64,000 bases of DNA from Megaustenia siamemsis (Eukaryota; Mollusca; Gastropoda; Stylommatophora; Ariophantidae): assembly GCA_032433765.1 (NCBI GenBank), contig JAVIAB010000059.1, forward strand, positions 62,042,178-62,106,177, read 5' to 3'. The notes beneath the pieces are model-generated. The model did not search any database and was not told where the DNA came from. It was given only the letters and a program-made list of their open reading frames with translations. A program made the translations under genes and the position numbers. Positions 21,085 through 33,900 of the stretch are shown piece after piece; within the stretch, counting starts at the first letter, position 1, and the number at the start of each line of letters is the position of its first letter.

Positions 21085-21860
21085 TGCATCCTGGCGTTAG
21101 GGATCATGTCTCTCCACAACTTTCGATCTCGGCAGTTATTTATCATTTCTGTTGTTGACCTTCTGCCATGCCATTCTCTTAGGCTACCTGGCATCTCTTC
21201 CCCCTTTTCTTTCTTTGCTTCTCTCTATCTCTTCGTTACTAAATTTTCCCAGTTGTCACAATATACTCCAGCTGTTCCCTTCCCATTACATGGCCAAAAA
21301 AGTGATGATTGTTTCTTCCTAATATTAGAAATTATCCCTCTCTTTGCTTTGAACTCTTTCAGAACGTTTTCATTACTTTTCTTAGTTGTCTATGGTATCC
21401 TTAACATTCTTCTGTGAAATGACATTTCTACAGCCTCCAGTGATTTTCTTGTCTGTTGTCCTATTTCCATGATTCACATCCATATGTTAATGCTCTACAT
21501 AATATTTAAGAACTTTTTTCTTGATTCTATTGTCAAAAATAGATTGCACAGTATTTTCCTCATTTTTTTGGAAAGCTACTTTTGCCTTTAGTCATTCTGC
21601 ATTCCACCCTTGTTATATATACATCTACCATCTGAGGTTAACATTGTTCCCAGATATTAAAATTCATTTACCTGTTTTAATATTGTTCCACTTGTCTATA
21701 CTGTGCATTGCAGTGATGTCTCTTTCTTTGTTACTACCATTACTTCTGTCTTTTTTGCTATAAGGCTGAGTCCTTTATTTTTGCTTCATTTCACTATAAT
21801 GTCTAACATTTCTTGTTACTCATTTTCACTAGTAGCGATTAAGACTATATGTAGCTTCAT
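21085..21860 (-). pseudogene. LINE RT C-terminal half and 3' end
   Basis: Reverse-strand order: SENE-type RT block (about 21840), KTEV, FKYLG-like, then RMLRIPW, GHVMGREQLEYIVTTG, RRSTTEMINNCRDRKLW. Many frameshifts. Same family as 23765-24215 and 48056-48700. Confidence 0.8.
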
Positions 21861-21879
21861 AAATAATTAACCTTATGCT

Positions 21880-22270
21880 TGCTTGCTTACGTTCGCCCGA
21901 TCACTAAAGTATTCTAGAGTATTCGTAGACTGTAGAATTCCTCTTCGTCATCCGCTCTTAAAAAGGACATTAAGTGGACGTGTCAGCGCCGCGTTGTGTT
22001 TTGCAGTATAACTGTTATATTTGCGCCTTTCGGCCCAACACATCCGACTTCAGCACGACATTTTTGAGCACCGGTTTGTCTTCCCTCTTCGATCCCTGCT
22101 CGCTTGGCCAGACTAGACAGGTTAGTCTGTTACTAGAGGCACAGCGGAGAGGTGGAGCAGGTTCTCGATGGTTCTGGTTCACCGATCCTGGCGCAAACAA
22201 TCAGCTGTGGGTCGCTGACAACTTCCGGCTCTGTTCTGGGAGGCGCGCCTTCGCCTCATCCGGACATTTT
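21880..22270. repeat. Dispersed element D2, copy 2
   Basis: Best match to 5602-5975, collinear with small indels. It ends about 70 bp before the lectin ATG, so it sits in the promoter or 5' intron of the lectin gene. Confidence 0.75.
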
Positions 22271-22339
22271 AAAATACAAAGTATCAGAATTAACCTTTTG
22301 AAACTATTGTTAACTTTGACTTTTATCTATTTGATACAG

Positions 22340-22382
22340 ATGCGTATTGTGTTGCTGTTGGTTGCTATTCTAGCTCATGAAG
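22340..22382 (+). CDS. Lectin exon 1: signal peptide
   Basis: It reads MRIVLLLVAILAHE followed by one base of the next codon, then a strong donor (G then GTATGT at 22383). A short hydrophobic core right after Met with a small residue near the end is typical of a cleaved signal peptide. The phase-1 donor fits the phase-1 acceptor of the exon at 28357. The sequence before the ATG (TTTGATACAG) looks like a splice acceptor, so transcription may start further upstream. Confidence 0.8.
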
Positions 22383-24928
22383 GTATGTATTTTGTTTACA
22401 TGTGATGTTAAGCATTAGTTTCATTACCATGCTGGCTAAATACCTATATATCCATTACACTACTCATCGTTCTCTATTTTGGAATTTTATATTTCAAATT
22501 TATCCATTTTTTGCACTTTCATCACTTCTAGTTCATTCACTAAAGTATCGATCCCTCACGAGTCATCAAAGTCCTTCCTGGGGCATAGGCTGCAGACAAG
22601 TTCCCTCCATCCAACCCAATCCTTGAACATTTAATCTGCTTCCTTCCAGTCTAGGCCAATGTTCTATTTCATTTATCCACGTAGTTATGGATCTCTTTCT
22701 TAACCATAACAATAAATTACATTACACTTTTTATCTAGGTTGACTTTTTACTTATAGCCCAGTATAGAGCTGAGATAATAACCCCTAGCTGACTGTTATT
22801 TGATTTTCCGAATTAGTATCTAAGTGTTAACTATGCCACACTCAATCGTAGGTAAAGGTAAAGTACGAGACTTGAATCGGCGTCTTAGCACGCGAGCTTC
22901 CACCCATATATGCTCGGCGCCTATCTAGAAGTGTTCGGAGACTTCTGGATAGTGTCGCTTCAAGCATCGAAACTTACGATGCAAGGCGACTTTTCTCACC
23001 TTCCCAGAGTAATACCCTGGAACCCATTTCTGCCAACGGCTGGGTCGACCGTGGGGGTATTTTTTTCCAACCACGAATACAATTCACGCTGCTTCCAGCG
23101 GGAATCGAACACAGGTTGTCCGAACGTGTTTTGAAAGGTATCCACTCCATCATGTGGTGGTCTAGACTAATTGGCAAACTGTTTTGCCAAGTGAGTTTGA
23201 AAGAAAAAGGGAAAACATACCTGGCGTACACTGTGTAATTCACAGACAGAGACATTCAATCCACACACAGATATATGTCATTCACAGTTGACAGTTAATA
23301 TTAACTCTTTGAGTATGGAAAGTTATTGTGAATTTAGCGGCAGAGATTTCCGAGAAAATATTTGTCATGTATTTAAATATTAATCTCATCATCATCATCA
23401 TCGAGTGCCTTCTCCGCAACGAAGGTTGGCTACCATGGTTCGCCATTCTACTCTGTTTCTTGCTTTGATGGTGCAGGCTGTCATAGATTGACTTGTCCAT
23501 CTTTTGATGTTACTCATCCATCTTAGTCTTGGTCTGCCTCTGCCTCTTTTACCTTGTATTTTTCCTTCCAATATTACTTTTAGTAGGCTGTTGTGTCTTT
23601 TTACATGCCCCAAAAATTGCATTTGTCTTGATTGAATTGTGTTTAGTAGTTCTCTTTTCATTTGTTTTGTCTTAATTGCATTTAGTTATATTTAACCCAT
23701 AACATATTATATATGAAATTTTAGATAATTAAAGAAGGAATTAGATTTAATCAATACCAAGATGATGATCATCATCATCAAGTACCGGGCTTGCTGATGT
23801 AGGTGATCATGTCTCTCCACAACTTTCGATCACGACAGTTATTTATCATTTATGTTGTTGACCTTCTGCCAAGCCATTCTCTTAAGCTGTCTGGTATCTT
23901 TTCTGTTTCCTTCTCTCAATCTTTTCGTCCCTCAATTTTCCCAGTTGTTACAATATATTCCAGCTGTTCTCTTCTCATTACATGGCCAAAAAATGATGAT
24001 TGTTTCTTCCTAATATTGGAACTTAGCTCTCTTTTCGCCTTGACCTCTTTCAGAACGTTTTCATTACTCTTCTTAGCTATCCATGGTATTCTCAACATTC
24101 TTCTGTAAAACCACATTTCTACAGACTCCAGTGATTTTCTTGTCTGTTGTCCTATTGTCCATGATTCACATCCAGATGTTAAGACTGGTTCTACATAACA
24201 TTTAAGATCTTTTTTTCTTGTTCACCAAAATGATACAACACACATAAAAGAATATGGTTTGAAAACAGTTTACACTAATCAAATTGTGAGTGACGCACTG
24301 TGCGGCTGAACGTACATCACCGAAATCATCGTTGCGCATGGTGAGTGACACACTGTGCAGCTGAACGTACATCACCGAAATCATCGTTGCGCATAGTGAG
24401 TGACACACTGTGCAGCTGAACGTACATCACCGAAATCATCGTTGCGCATAGTGAGTCCAAACGTACGAAAAGAGCCGTAAACATGGCGAGCACCTCTTTC
24501 ATGATCGTCTGCGGGTGGTAGGACTTTAGAAATGGTAGCAGCTAAAGAAACAAATTATTGTCCATTAATTAATTTACAGTGATTGCATGTGTTTATATGT
24601 ATGATGGTGTTTGGGGGACTGGTTGGTCTCGAGGCAAGACGCCGGCCTCGAGACACAGAGGCTGTGGGTTTAAATCGTGGCTGCACCGGTTGGAATTTTA
24701 ATTTATGATTTCTCTCTGCGACAACCACCCCTGGGCTAAGCAGTGAGGCCCGGCTTGAAATGTTAGTTACTCATGAACAGAAAAAAAATCAGTACCTCCG
24801 AAGACGGTGTTATCTGCCTGTGCGGCGAGGGACCCCTGTGCACACGGCTGCCAGGGAAAAACGGATTAATATGCAAAATTCAGTTCAGAGTCTCTAGGGA
24901 CTTCGTCAGAGGTAAAATCTTGCAAACG

Positions 24929-24975
<47 letters not shown>

Positions 24976-27900
24976 ATGCTTATGAACAAAGAATGTTGTT
25001 CTATTCTCTGGAAATCAAAGGATGAGCTAAAAGAGTGCAGGAACTCTAGAGCACACATAGTCACTAAAGACTGTTTATTTACCGTTTCGTACTGAAACCT
25101 CATGGGAGCCGTGATAGCTCTGTGGTTAGTAAACTGGACTACATAGGACAAGAGGTAGGGTTCGATCCGAACCGACGGCTTCCGGTTCACTCAGCCTTTA
25201 ATGGGTAACGGATTTTTTTTTCTGGGAAAGTAAAGGGGCACGGGCGTAATACCGACCACATTACCCCAAAAATCATGTGTCGAAGGTCTGTAAAATTTAT
25301 GGTCACTAACACCATATTCCCTATACGCCACTTGGTGTGACAGGGGTATTTTACTTCTTTTTACTTTTATAGAACAAAGAATGTTCTTCTGTTTTCTGGA
25401 AATCATAGGATGAGCTAAAAGAGCGCAGAAACTCTAGAGCTCACATAGTCACTAAATACTGTTTATTTACCGTTTGGTACTGAAACTTCATGCAAAATCT
25501 TGAAGAAGGCTGGAAAATGTGTTTAACGTTCTACCGTGGAGGATGTAAAAAACTGATGAAAATGTTTTTCAAGTCAATCGGATAAATGTCACCATTGCTG
25601 TCACACACACACACACGCATGCGCGCACGCACATGCGCACACAAGCACAAGCACGCTCACATACACGTACGCACACAAAACAATACTAGAGTCAAAACTG
25701 ACACTCTACAGCGCAATATTTATTCTACGGTTGTACTAGAAACGTACGCTAGACTCAAGAACTATCATAAACTGACACTCTACAGCGCAATATTTATTCT
25801 ACGGTTGTACTAGAAACGTACGCTAGACTCAAGAACTATCATAAACTGACACTCTACAGCGCAATATTTATTCTACGGTTGTACTAGAAACGTACGCTAG
25901 ACTCAAGAACTATCATAAACTGACACTCTACAGCGCAATATTATTCTACGGTTGTACTAGAAACGTACGCTAGACTCAAGAACTATCAGAAAAATAAGAA
26001 GCAATGGGATAAAGTCGCATAAAAGTAGACGGTCATAAACAAAAGATCAGACATTAAGAGAAAATATCTAGGAAATAATCTGCTACAGAATACGTCGGAA
26101 AGCATCAGGCTAAACGGCTCGAACATGCTACAAGAACATAAGACCCAATGGCCGACCACGCGAAAATAATTTGATAAAATATCGGAACATTAGAAAGCAT
26201 AGCTTCTAAAATAAAAACACTAAAATAAGAATTGTCAACTTTAATGTTAAGTCAGTCTTATTATATAGCTGTGAAACATGGACAACAACTAAAATGATAT
26301 TCATGAAGATATCGACTTTCATTAGTGGATGCTTACGCAGAATAAAAGGATGGAAATGACAGGGCACAATCACTAACATAGAATTATGAAAATGTGCCAG
26401 TAAAATACCCGTGGATAAAGAGATACAGCAGAGACGATGGCGCTGGATAGGACACACATTGCGGAAGCCAACTGAGAGTATTACACAACAGGCCCTTTTT
26501 TTGGAATACCCAGGGGAAAAGACAAAGAAGAAGATCAAGGAATACTTGGAGAAGACAGATAGAAGCAGAGATGAAGATGGTGGGGAAGACATGGAATGAT
26601 CTTAAAAAAATGGCAAGAAACAGAATGACTTGGAAAGTGTTTGTTGAAGACCTATGCCTCACTGGGAGCTGAAAGGTATAAGAAGAAGAAGGAAGCACAG
26701 CAGCTTGATAGGCCAACAGAAAGGAAATAAAAACTGCACAAACTATATCTTACATTGAATTTGAAAGGAAAATAACGAAGCGATGAAGAAGTAGAAGAAG
26801 AAATTGAGGATGCATTTACTCCACTCCGCACCAGGTGGCGCTCTAATGAAAATGACGTTTACTGGAGATGAGATAGAGAGGCATCCAGATTCAGACTACA
26901 TAAACCAGGTTTGTCTTCACTGATCCTATTATGTAGTGCACAGAATGCAGATTAGAACAATGCCGACTGCTGTTTTGGTGCGATATATCAGAGCGCAAAA
27001 GTAATGGTTGCAACGAAGAAAAAGACTTCACAACAATAAAGACAATTGGAACAATATGTATATATTTTTTATACAATATTAAAACAGGTAAATGAATTTA
27101 AATATCTGGAAACAATGTTAACATCAGATGGTAGATGTACAACAGAGGTGAGATGCAGAATGGCTCAGGCAAAAGCAAATTTTTAAAAAATGAGAAAGTT
27201 ACTGATCAAAACATTTTAAACAAAAGAAACAAGAAAAATAGTTCTTAAATGTTATGTAGAGCCAGTTTTAACATCTGGATGTGAGTCATAGACAATAGAA
27301 CAACAGCCAAGAAAATCACTGGAGTCTGTAGAAATGTGGTTTTACAGAAGAATGTTGAGAATACCATGGACAGATAAGAAGAGTAATGAAAACGTTATGA
27401 AAGAGACCAAGGCAAAATGAGAGTTAATTTCAAATGTTAGGAACCATAATTTTTTGGTCATGTAATGAGAATGGAACAGGTGAAATATATTGTAACAAGT
27501 GGAACAATTGAGGGACGAAGAGATAGAGGGAAGCAAAGAGAAAAGATACCACACAGCTTAAGACAATGGCTTGGCAGAAGGTCAACAACAGAAATGATAA
27601 ATAACTGTCGATATCGAAAGTTGTGGAGAGACATGATCACCTACGCCAGCAGGCATGGTACTTGATGATGATGATAATGATTTATTAAGTCAATCAGAAA
27701 TGCTATTATAAGAGAAATAGTGGGCATTGAGCCATTCCTAAGCTACAGTAATAACAAATAAACTGGTTTGCCCATCTAGAAAGACGATCCTGTGATGCTT
27801 GTCATAGTAAAGTAAAGTAGTAAAAGACGGTTGGCACCGAACCCTACCTCTTGTCCTTTGTTGTCCAGTTCACTAACCACTGAGCTATAGCGGCGCCCAG

Positions 27901-30900
27901 ATTCTTACCATACTAACCATATATTAAAAGAGGAGAAGGGAGAAGAGCAAGAGGCAGACCAAGAGTAAGATGTACAGGCAACATCAAAGAAGCGATACAA
28001 TCAATTGGCAGTGAGTGAACTCGCCAAAACGGTGAGAACCAGAACTTTGTGAACATCCTCGCTACCCACACGCGTACGCTATGAGTGGAAGTGAAGCAAG
28101 AAAGAGATGTGTATATTCATATTGTTAAATACAGGATAAAAATATTGTAATACTAATAACTAATCGGCACGGGCGTAATACCGACCACGTTACTCCAAAA
28201 ATCATGTGCTTAAAGTCTGTAAAATTCATGGTCACTAACACCATATTCCCTATACGCCACTTGGCATGACGTGGGTACTTTACTTTTTTTTTTTTTTTAA
28301 ACTAATATCACATATTATGTAAAGTTGTATTCATGTTAAATTCATTGATGTTTCAGCTTCCGGTCTGAAATGCCCAAATGGCTGGCGTGAATATAACCAA
28401 TTTTGTTATGCAATCCATGATGAGCCACTATCTTGGTTTGCTGCCGCGGTAAATAATCTATTTTTGGCCTTCATTTCTTTGATTTGTTTAGATTGTTACA
28501 CGTCATGACGTTCAATATGCAGAATATCATGGAACATCTGCTTTGAACAATAACAGCTATATGTGTGCAGAACAGCTTGAAATATGCAGAAATACAGTAT
28601 AAATATATGTTCAGAACAGCTTGAAATAAACAGAAATAGTTTAAAATTAATATCCAGAACAGCTTGAAATACACATAAATACGGTATAAAATATATGTGC
28701 AGAACAGCATAAAATATGTGCACAGAATAGCATGAAAAATGTGTACAGAACAGTATGAAATATGGGTGCAGAACAGTATGAAATATGTGTGCAGAACAAC
28801 ACTAAATATAGAACATATACAGTATAAAATATGTGTACATAACAGCATTAAATGTACAAGAAATATAGTATAATATATCTTTGTAGAACAGTATGAAACA
28901 CACACAAATCATGAAACATAAAATATACACACATACAGAATACACTAATTTACAGAAAGGTATGAAATATCCGCAAAATCAGTATACTACAAGTGCAGAA
29001 ATTTATAAGACACGCACACAGAATAGGATAAAATATTCATAAATGTAGCATAACATATGTTTGCAGCGAGAAACAGCACACAGAACAGCTTGAAGGATTT
29101 GTATAATAAATTATTTAATCTAATTTAAGAATATCAACTATAATGTATTGTAGGTGTACAAGAACTTTGTACATACGGCGTAGCATACGTCATTGTGACG
29201 TAGTCATTTAACATCTCGTTTATGTAATGTATACTTAGTATAGCGTGGAACGAATTCAAAAGAAACGAGGAAGTTAGAGAAATCGCCAATCAACTACTAA
29301 TATCTTCAGTAATAAGGAAAAGACGATTTTCATATGTTGGACATGTGATGAGGAGAGATAACAACCGAATAGCAAAGCAAGCCCTCATATGGGAAACAAC
29401 AGGTAAGAGAAAAAGAGAAGACCCAGAGAGACACTGAGAAGAACATTGATGAGAGAGGCGAGAGCAGCAGGATTCGGCTCCCTCAATGAGATAGAGCTGC
29501 TTGCACAGAACAGAGACAAATGGCGAGATTTGATAAAATAAATTTAAAGGAATTGAAAACTGCTAGAACAAAAATTCAGATAAGAGAAGGAGTATCTTGG
29601 TCTACGCCATATCGGCCGGCTACGGCTCGAAAGGTCAATAGATAGATAGATAGATTATGTAATGTATAAGGTATGTTTTATATGTAATGTTAAACAAGCA
29701 TAACAGTTCCTATCAGCTGAATGTGTAACCAATATTAAGTTATATACGTGAGTCATGGACAAGTGATAAACAAGATAATCATTTACTATAATAACGTTTT
29801 TCTTACGAAGAGAAATATCATCATCAGCATCATCATCATGTACTATACCGGTTGGCGAAGGCGATCATGTCCTTTCATAATCGTGTATCTACTGTGCATT
29901 GTATCATTTATGTTGTTGGCTGTTTCCATGCCATGACAACAAGCTATCCAGTATTTGCTCTCTTTGTCGTCCACGATCTCTTTTTCCCTGCATTTTGCCA
30001 GTTGTAACCAAGTATTCCAACTTTCCTCTTCTCATGTTGTGCCTGAAAAATGTTGATTGTTTCTTTCTGATGTTTCTTATGAGCTCCCTTTTTGTGTTGG
30101 CCTCTTTGAGAACTTCCTCATTGGTCTTTTTAGCTGTCCAATGAGCTTTCAACATTCGTCTGAGAAATCCCAACTCAGTGGCCTCTAATCGTCTTTTCTT
30201 TTGTTTGTTTACTGTCCATGATTCATCTTCCACAGGTCAGAATTGGCTCTGTAAAGTACCTATGAACCCTCTTTCTCACTTCTATAAGAGAAATAATACG
30301 AAGCAATAAGGCAACCAAGCGATTAGGAATAAAGAAATAAAAAAAATATTGCAAATATTGTTTTAAAAAGGGGGGGGGATGTGTGGTCTAGAGGTAAAAC
30401 ATCAGGGTCTGGACAGGAAGGTCGCAGGTTGGAATCCCGGTAAAGACGGTGACATTTGTTCACTTTGAACCTGTGGCCTCCTTTACCTTCCACTGGTGAA
30501 CGGACAGTGAGATACGATGTTTAGCCCACTCGTTTATCAGCAAAAAACAAACAAACAGGTCATGTGTGCACTCATGCACGTTCAAGATCCCTTGACAGTT
30601 TAAATCGACAAGAGTAGGCCGTTAATATGGCCACATCTTCTTCTTCTTTTCTTTTGTCACTGATACATAAAAGGTGTTGTGGTTTATATCATTTGTCGTT
30701 CTTGAGCTGCTCGAACTGTTTGAATTAGTGATTTTCCTTTGTTGTTACATGTCTCTTTCACTGCATCTATCCATCTTCTTCATTTCTCTTGTCACTGATA
30801 CCTAAAAGGTGTCGTGGTTTATATCATTTGTCGTTCTTGAGCTGCTCGAACAGTCTGAATTAGTGATTTTCCTTTGTTGTTACATGTCTCTGTCACTGCA

Positions 30901-33900
30901 TCTATCCATCTTCTTTACTCTTGTCACTGACACCTAAAAGGTGTCGTGGTTTATATCATTTGTCGTTCTTGAGCTGCTCGAACTGTCTGAATTAGTGATT
31001 TTCCTTTGTTGTTACATGTCTCTGTCACTGCATCTATCCATCTTCTTCTGGGTCTTCCTCTTGGTCCTTTTCCAAGCATTCTCAAAAGAACGCCCTTGAT
31101 GGGATTGGTAAGGATTCATTCTGACCAGGTGGCCAAACCATTTAAGTTGTTGTTGTTCTATATATTCTTGGCAGGGTTTATTTCCTACCATTTTTCTTGG
31201 CCGCTGAGAGGGTAAAATTGTTAGCCAAAACCTACCAACATCGTGGATCCCAGGCCAACCTATGGAGTTCGTGCACGTGGGCCAGATTTTGAGTCTCATA
31301 CTAGGAGAACGTGCTGAGAAATGGATTTGAGCGTCACGAAGTTGTCATTTGTGAAATGAAGTTGATCTGTTGACGAAACTGAAGTAAACAAAACAAAACT
31401 AATCTTTTGTCTGATTTTTTCCAAGTGCGCATGCGAGATCTACAACGCGAGATTAGTTCAGATTGACAACTTAGAAAAATCCGAATGGATACACTCACAG
31501 TTGGCGCGTCGACCGGGTAAGTTACACACTCCATTTTGTTTCCATAATTTTACTGGAACATTACGCACCAATCTGTACCACATCATCAGTCGGTTGAGAT
31601 TTGGCAGATACTTTCATCTTTCTTTTTTTTTCTAACGACGATTGTATGATTTATTTAGAAGAGATGTAATCTTTCAGCTTAACTGAAACGGCAAGACACT
31701 ATTGATATATTAGATATTAATATTGCATAAAATTCCATAAAGCTAAAACTAAGAATAGCAAAATATTACATCTTCTCAATATTCCTGTATGGTGCAGAAA
31801 CATGGACATGAGACCAGAAAATAGAACAGAAAATTGAAGCCTTTAAAATGTGGATTCATAGAAGAATAGGTAGAATTGGATGGAAAAAAAAGAAAACAAA
31901 CGATGACCTTTCTAAAACAACTAAAAATGAAAAGAAAACTACTAAACACAATTAGAACAAGACAAATACATTTTTTGGGGCATGTTAAAAGACACAACAG
32001 CCTAATAAAAGTCATATTGGAAGGGAAAATACAAAGTAAAAGAGGCAGAGGCAGACCAAGACTAACATGGACGACTAACATCAAAAGATGGACAAGTCAA
32101 CCTATGACAATTTGCACCATCAAAGCAAGAGACAGAGTGGAATGGCGCTCCATGGTAGCCAACCTTCTTTGCGGAGACGGCTTTCAATCTTTTTTCTTCT
32201 TCCTCTTCATCTATCCTTCCTCCATTGTCGTTGGCGTCGAGGGGAGATACAATCTGCGATTCTTTTCTCTTCTGTTGGCCTCTTCTGGTATTATCCCTCC
32301 TAGTGACTCTAGTATTCCCTTTATCCATCTCTTTCTCGGTCTTCCCTTAATCTGGCATTTTCGTAGCGTTTGTTTATGGCTCTTTGAGTCACTGTTAGCT
32401 CTTTTTGTCCTGTTCGGTTTTCAATGATAATGATAAGTTCATTCTTTAATTTATTAATGTTCCTCTCAAGCCGAAGACGTCACACTGGGCGGAAGTTCTC
32501 AATGATTGACGGTCGACTGCTAGTTCCTGTAATTCGTAATTGTTTCTTATTCCCATATTTGAGCTCTTTTGCCTTCAGCGTCGAGAAGAGATATGTTTAC
32601 AGTCTCATGCTCTTCTGTTGTCTTTCCCTGCTTTTATGTTTTGTACTGCTTCTAATATCTCATTGATTCATCTTTTCTCATGGTCAGTGCTTCGGTCTGA
32701 TGTTGTAGATTTATTAAAGGCTCGTTGTGCTGTGTTTTGATCTTTCTTTCTTATCACATGGCCAGACCATTTTGTCTGCTTTTTCTTTATATATTCCACG
32801 GCTGAAATTATTTCTAGTATTTTTCTCAGTAAATTTATTTCTGATCGTATCTCTCATGCTGTTTTCTGTTATGCTTCGAACACACTACATTTCTGTACTG
32901 GTTATCTTTTTTCTTATTGTTCTTGAATCAGCGTGCGGGTCTGACACAAATGGCACAATGTTGAATATTGTTGTGTAGAGTACCTTACATTAAAAAAGAA
33001 TATTATTTTGACAAAAATAAACAAACTGAGAAAATAACAACCGTCAAAGAGGAATGCGCTGTAAAATAAGAAAACATATTGTCATTAAAAAAACAAATGT
33101 CAGCAAGAAAAAAAATTAGTGTCCAAGAGAAAAAAAATGTTACAATCATCATCATCATCATCATCAAGTACCGGGCCTACTGGCGGAGGTGATCATGTCT
33201 CTCCATAACTTTCGATCTCGACAGTTATTTATCATTTCTGTTGTTGTTTTTCTGCCAGGCCATTCTCTTAAGCAGTCTGACATTTTTTTCTCTTTGCTCC
33301 CCTCTATCTCTTCGTCCCTCAATTTTTCCAGTTGTTATAATATATTCCAGTTGTTCTCTTCTCATTACTTAGCCAACAAATGATGATTGTTTCTTCCAAA
33401 TATTGGAAATTAGCTCTCTTTTTGCCCTGTCCTCTTTCAAAACATTTAATTACTTTGTTTCCATAATTTTATATATTTTATACTTTTATATTTTTAATTA
33501 TTTTATTTATTATTTTACATATTTTATCATTTTATATTTTATAATAAATTTACCAATAGAAAACACAATTGACAGCGTGGAAACAGCAGCATGTAAATCT
33601 CGTGCGTACCAACGTTTGTTTCTCCTTCTAGTCACATCAGAGTATACAGAGAATACTTTCTTTTTTTAATTCTCCTTGTATTTCTTCTTCTAGTTTGAAA
33701 TTATTATATATTTATATCATTTTGGAGCCGCGATAGCTCAGTGGTTAGTGAACTGGACTACAAAGGACAAGGGGTAGGTTTCGATCCCAACCGACGGCTT
33801 CCGGGTTCACCCAGCCTTAAAATGGGTACCGGATTTTCTTCTGGGAAAGTAAAGCAGCACGGGCGTAATACCGACCACATTACCCCGAAAATCATGTGCC

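Noticed and set aside
26206..26716. 128- and 110-codon minus ORFs
   Set aside because: Shadows of the + strand LINE at 26190-26690.
31210..31425. Additional lectin exon upstream of exon 3
   Set aside because: No open frame with acceptor/donor in phase; exon 2 joins exon 3 directly with correct CTLD spacing.
33573..33660. Lectin-like open stretch (ETAACKSRAYQRL, LLVTSEYTENTF) in intron 3
   Set aside because: It resembles a CTLD helix/strand segment, but no acceptor gives the required phase 0, there is no donor before an in-frame stop, and 31426-31516 already supplies that part with perfect splice sites and phases.
33725..33800. A genuine tRNA gene
   Set aside because: The tRNA-like head is followed by the conserved S1 body and tail and recurs about 14 times, so it is a SINE. 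No complete acceptor stem with a plausible anticodon arm was found.
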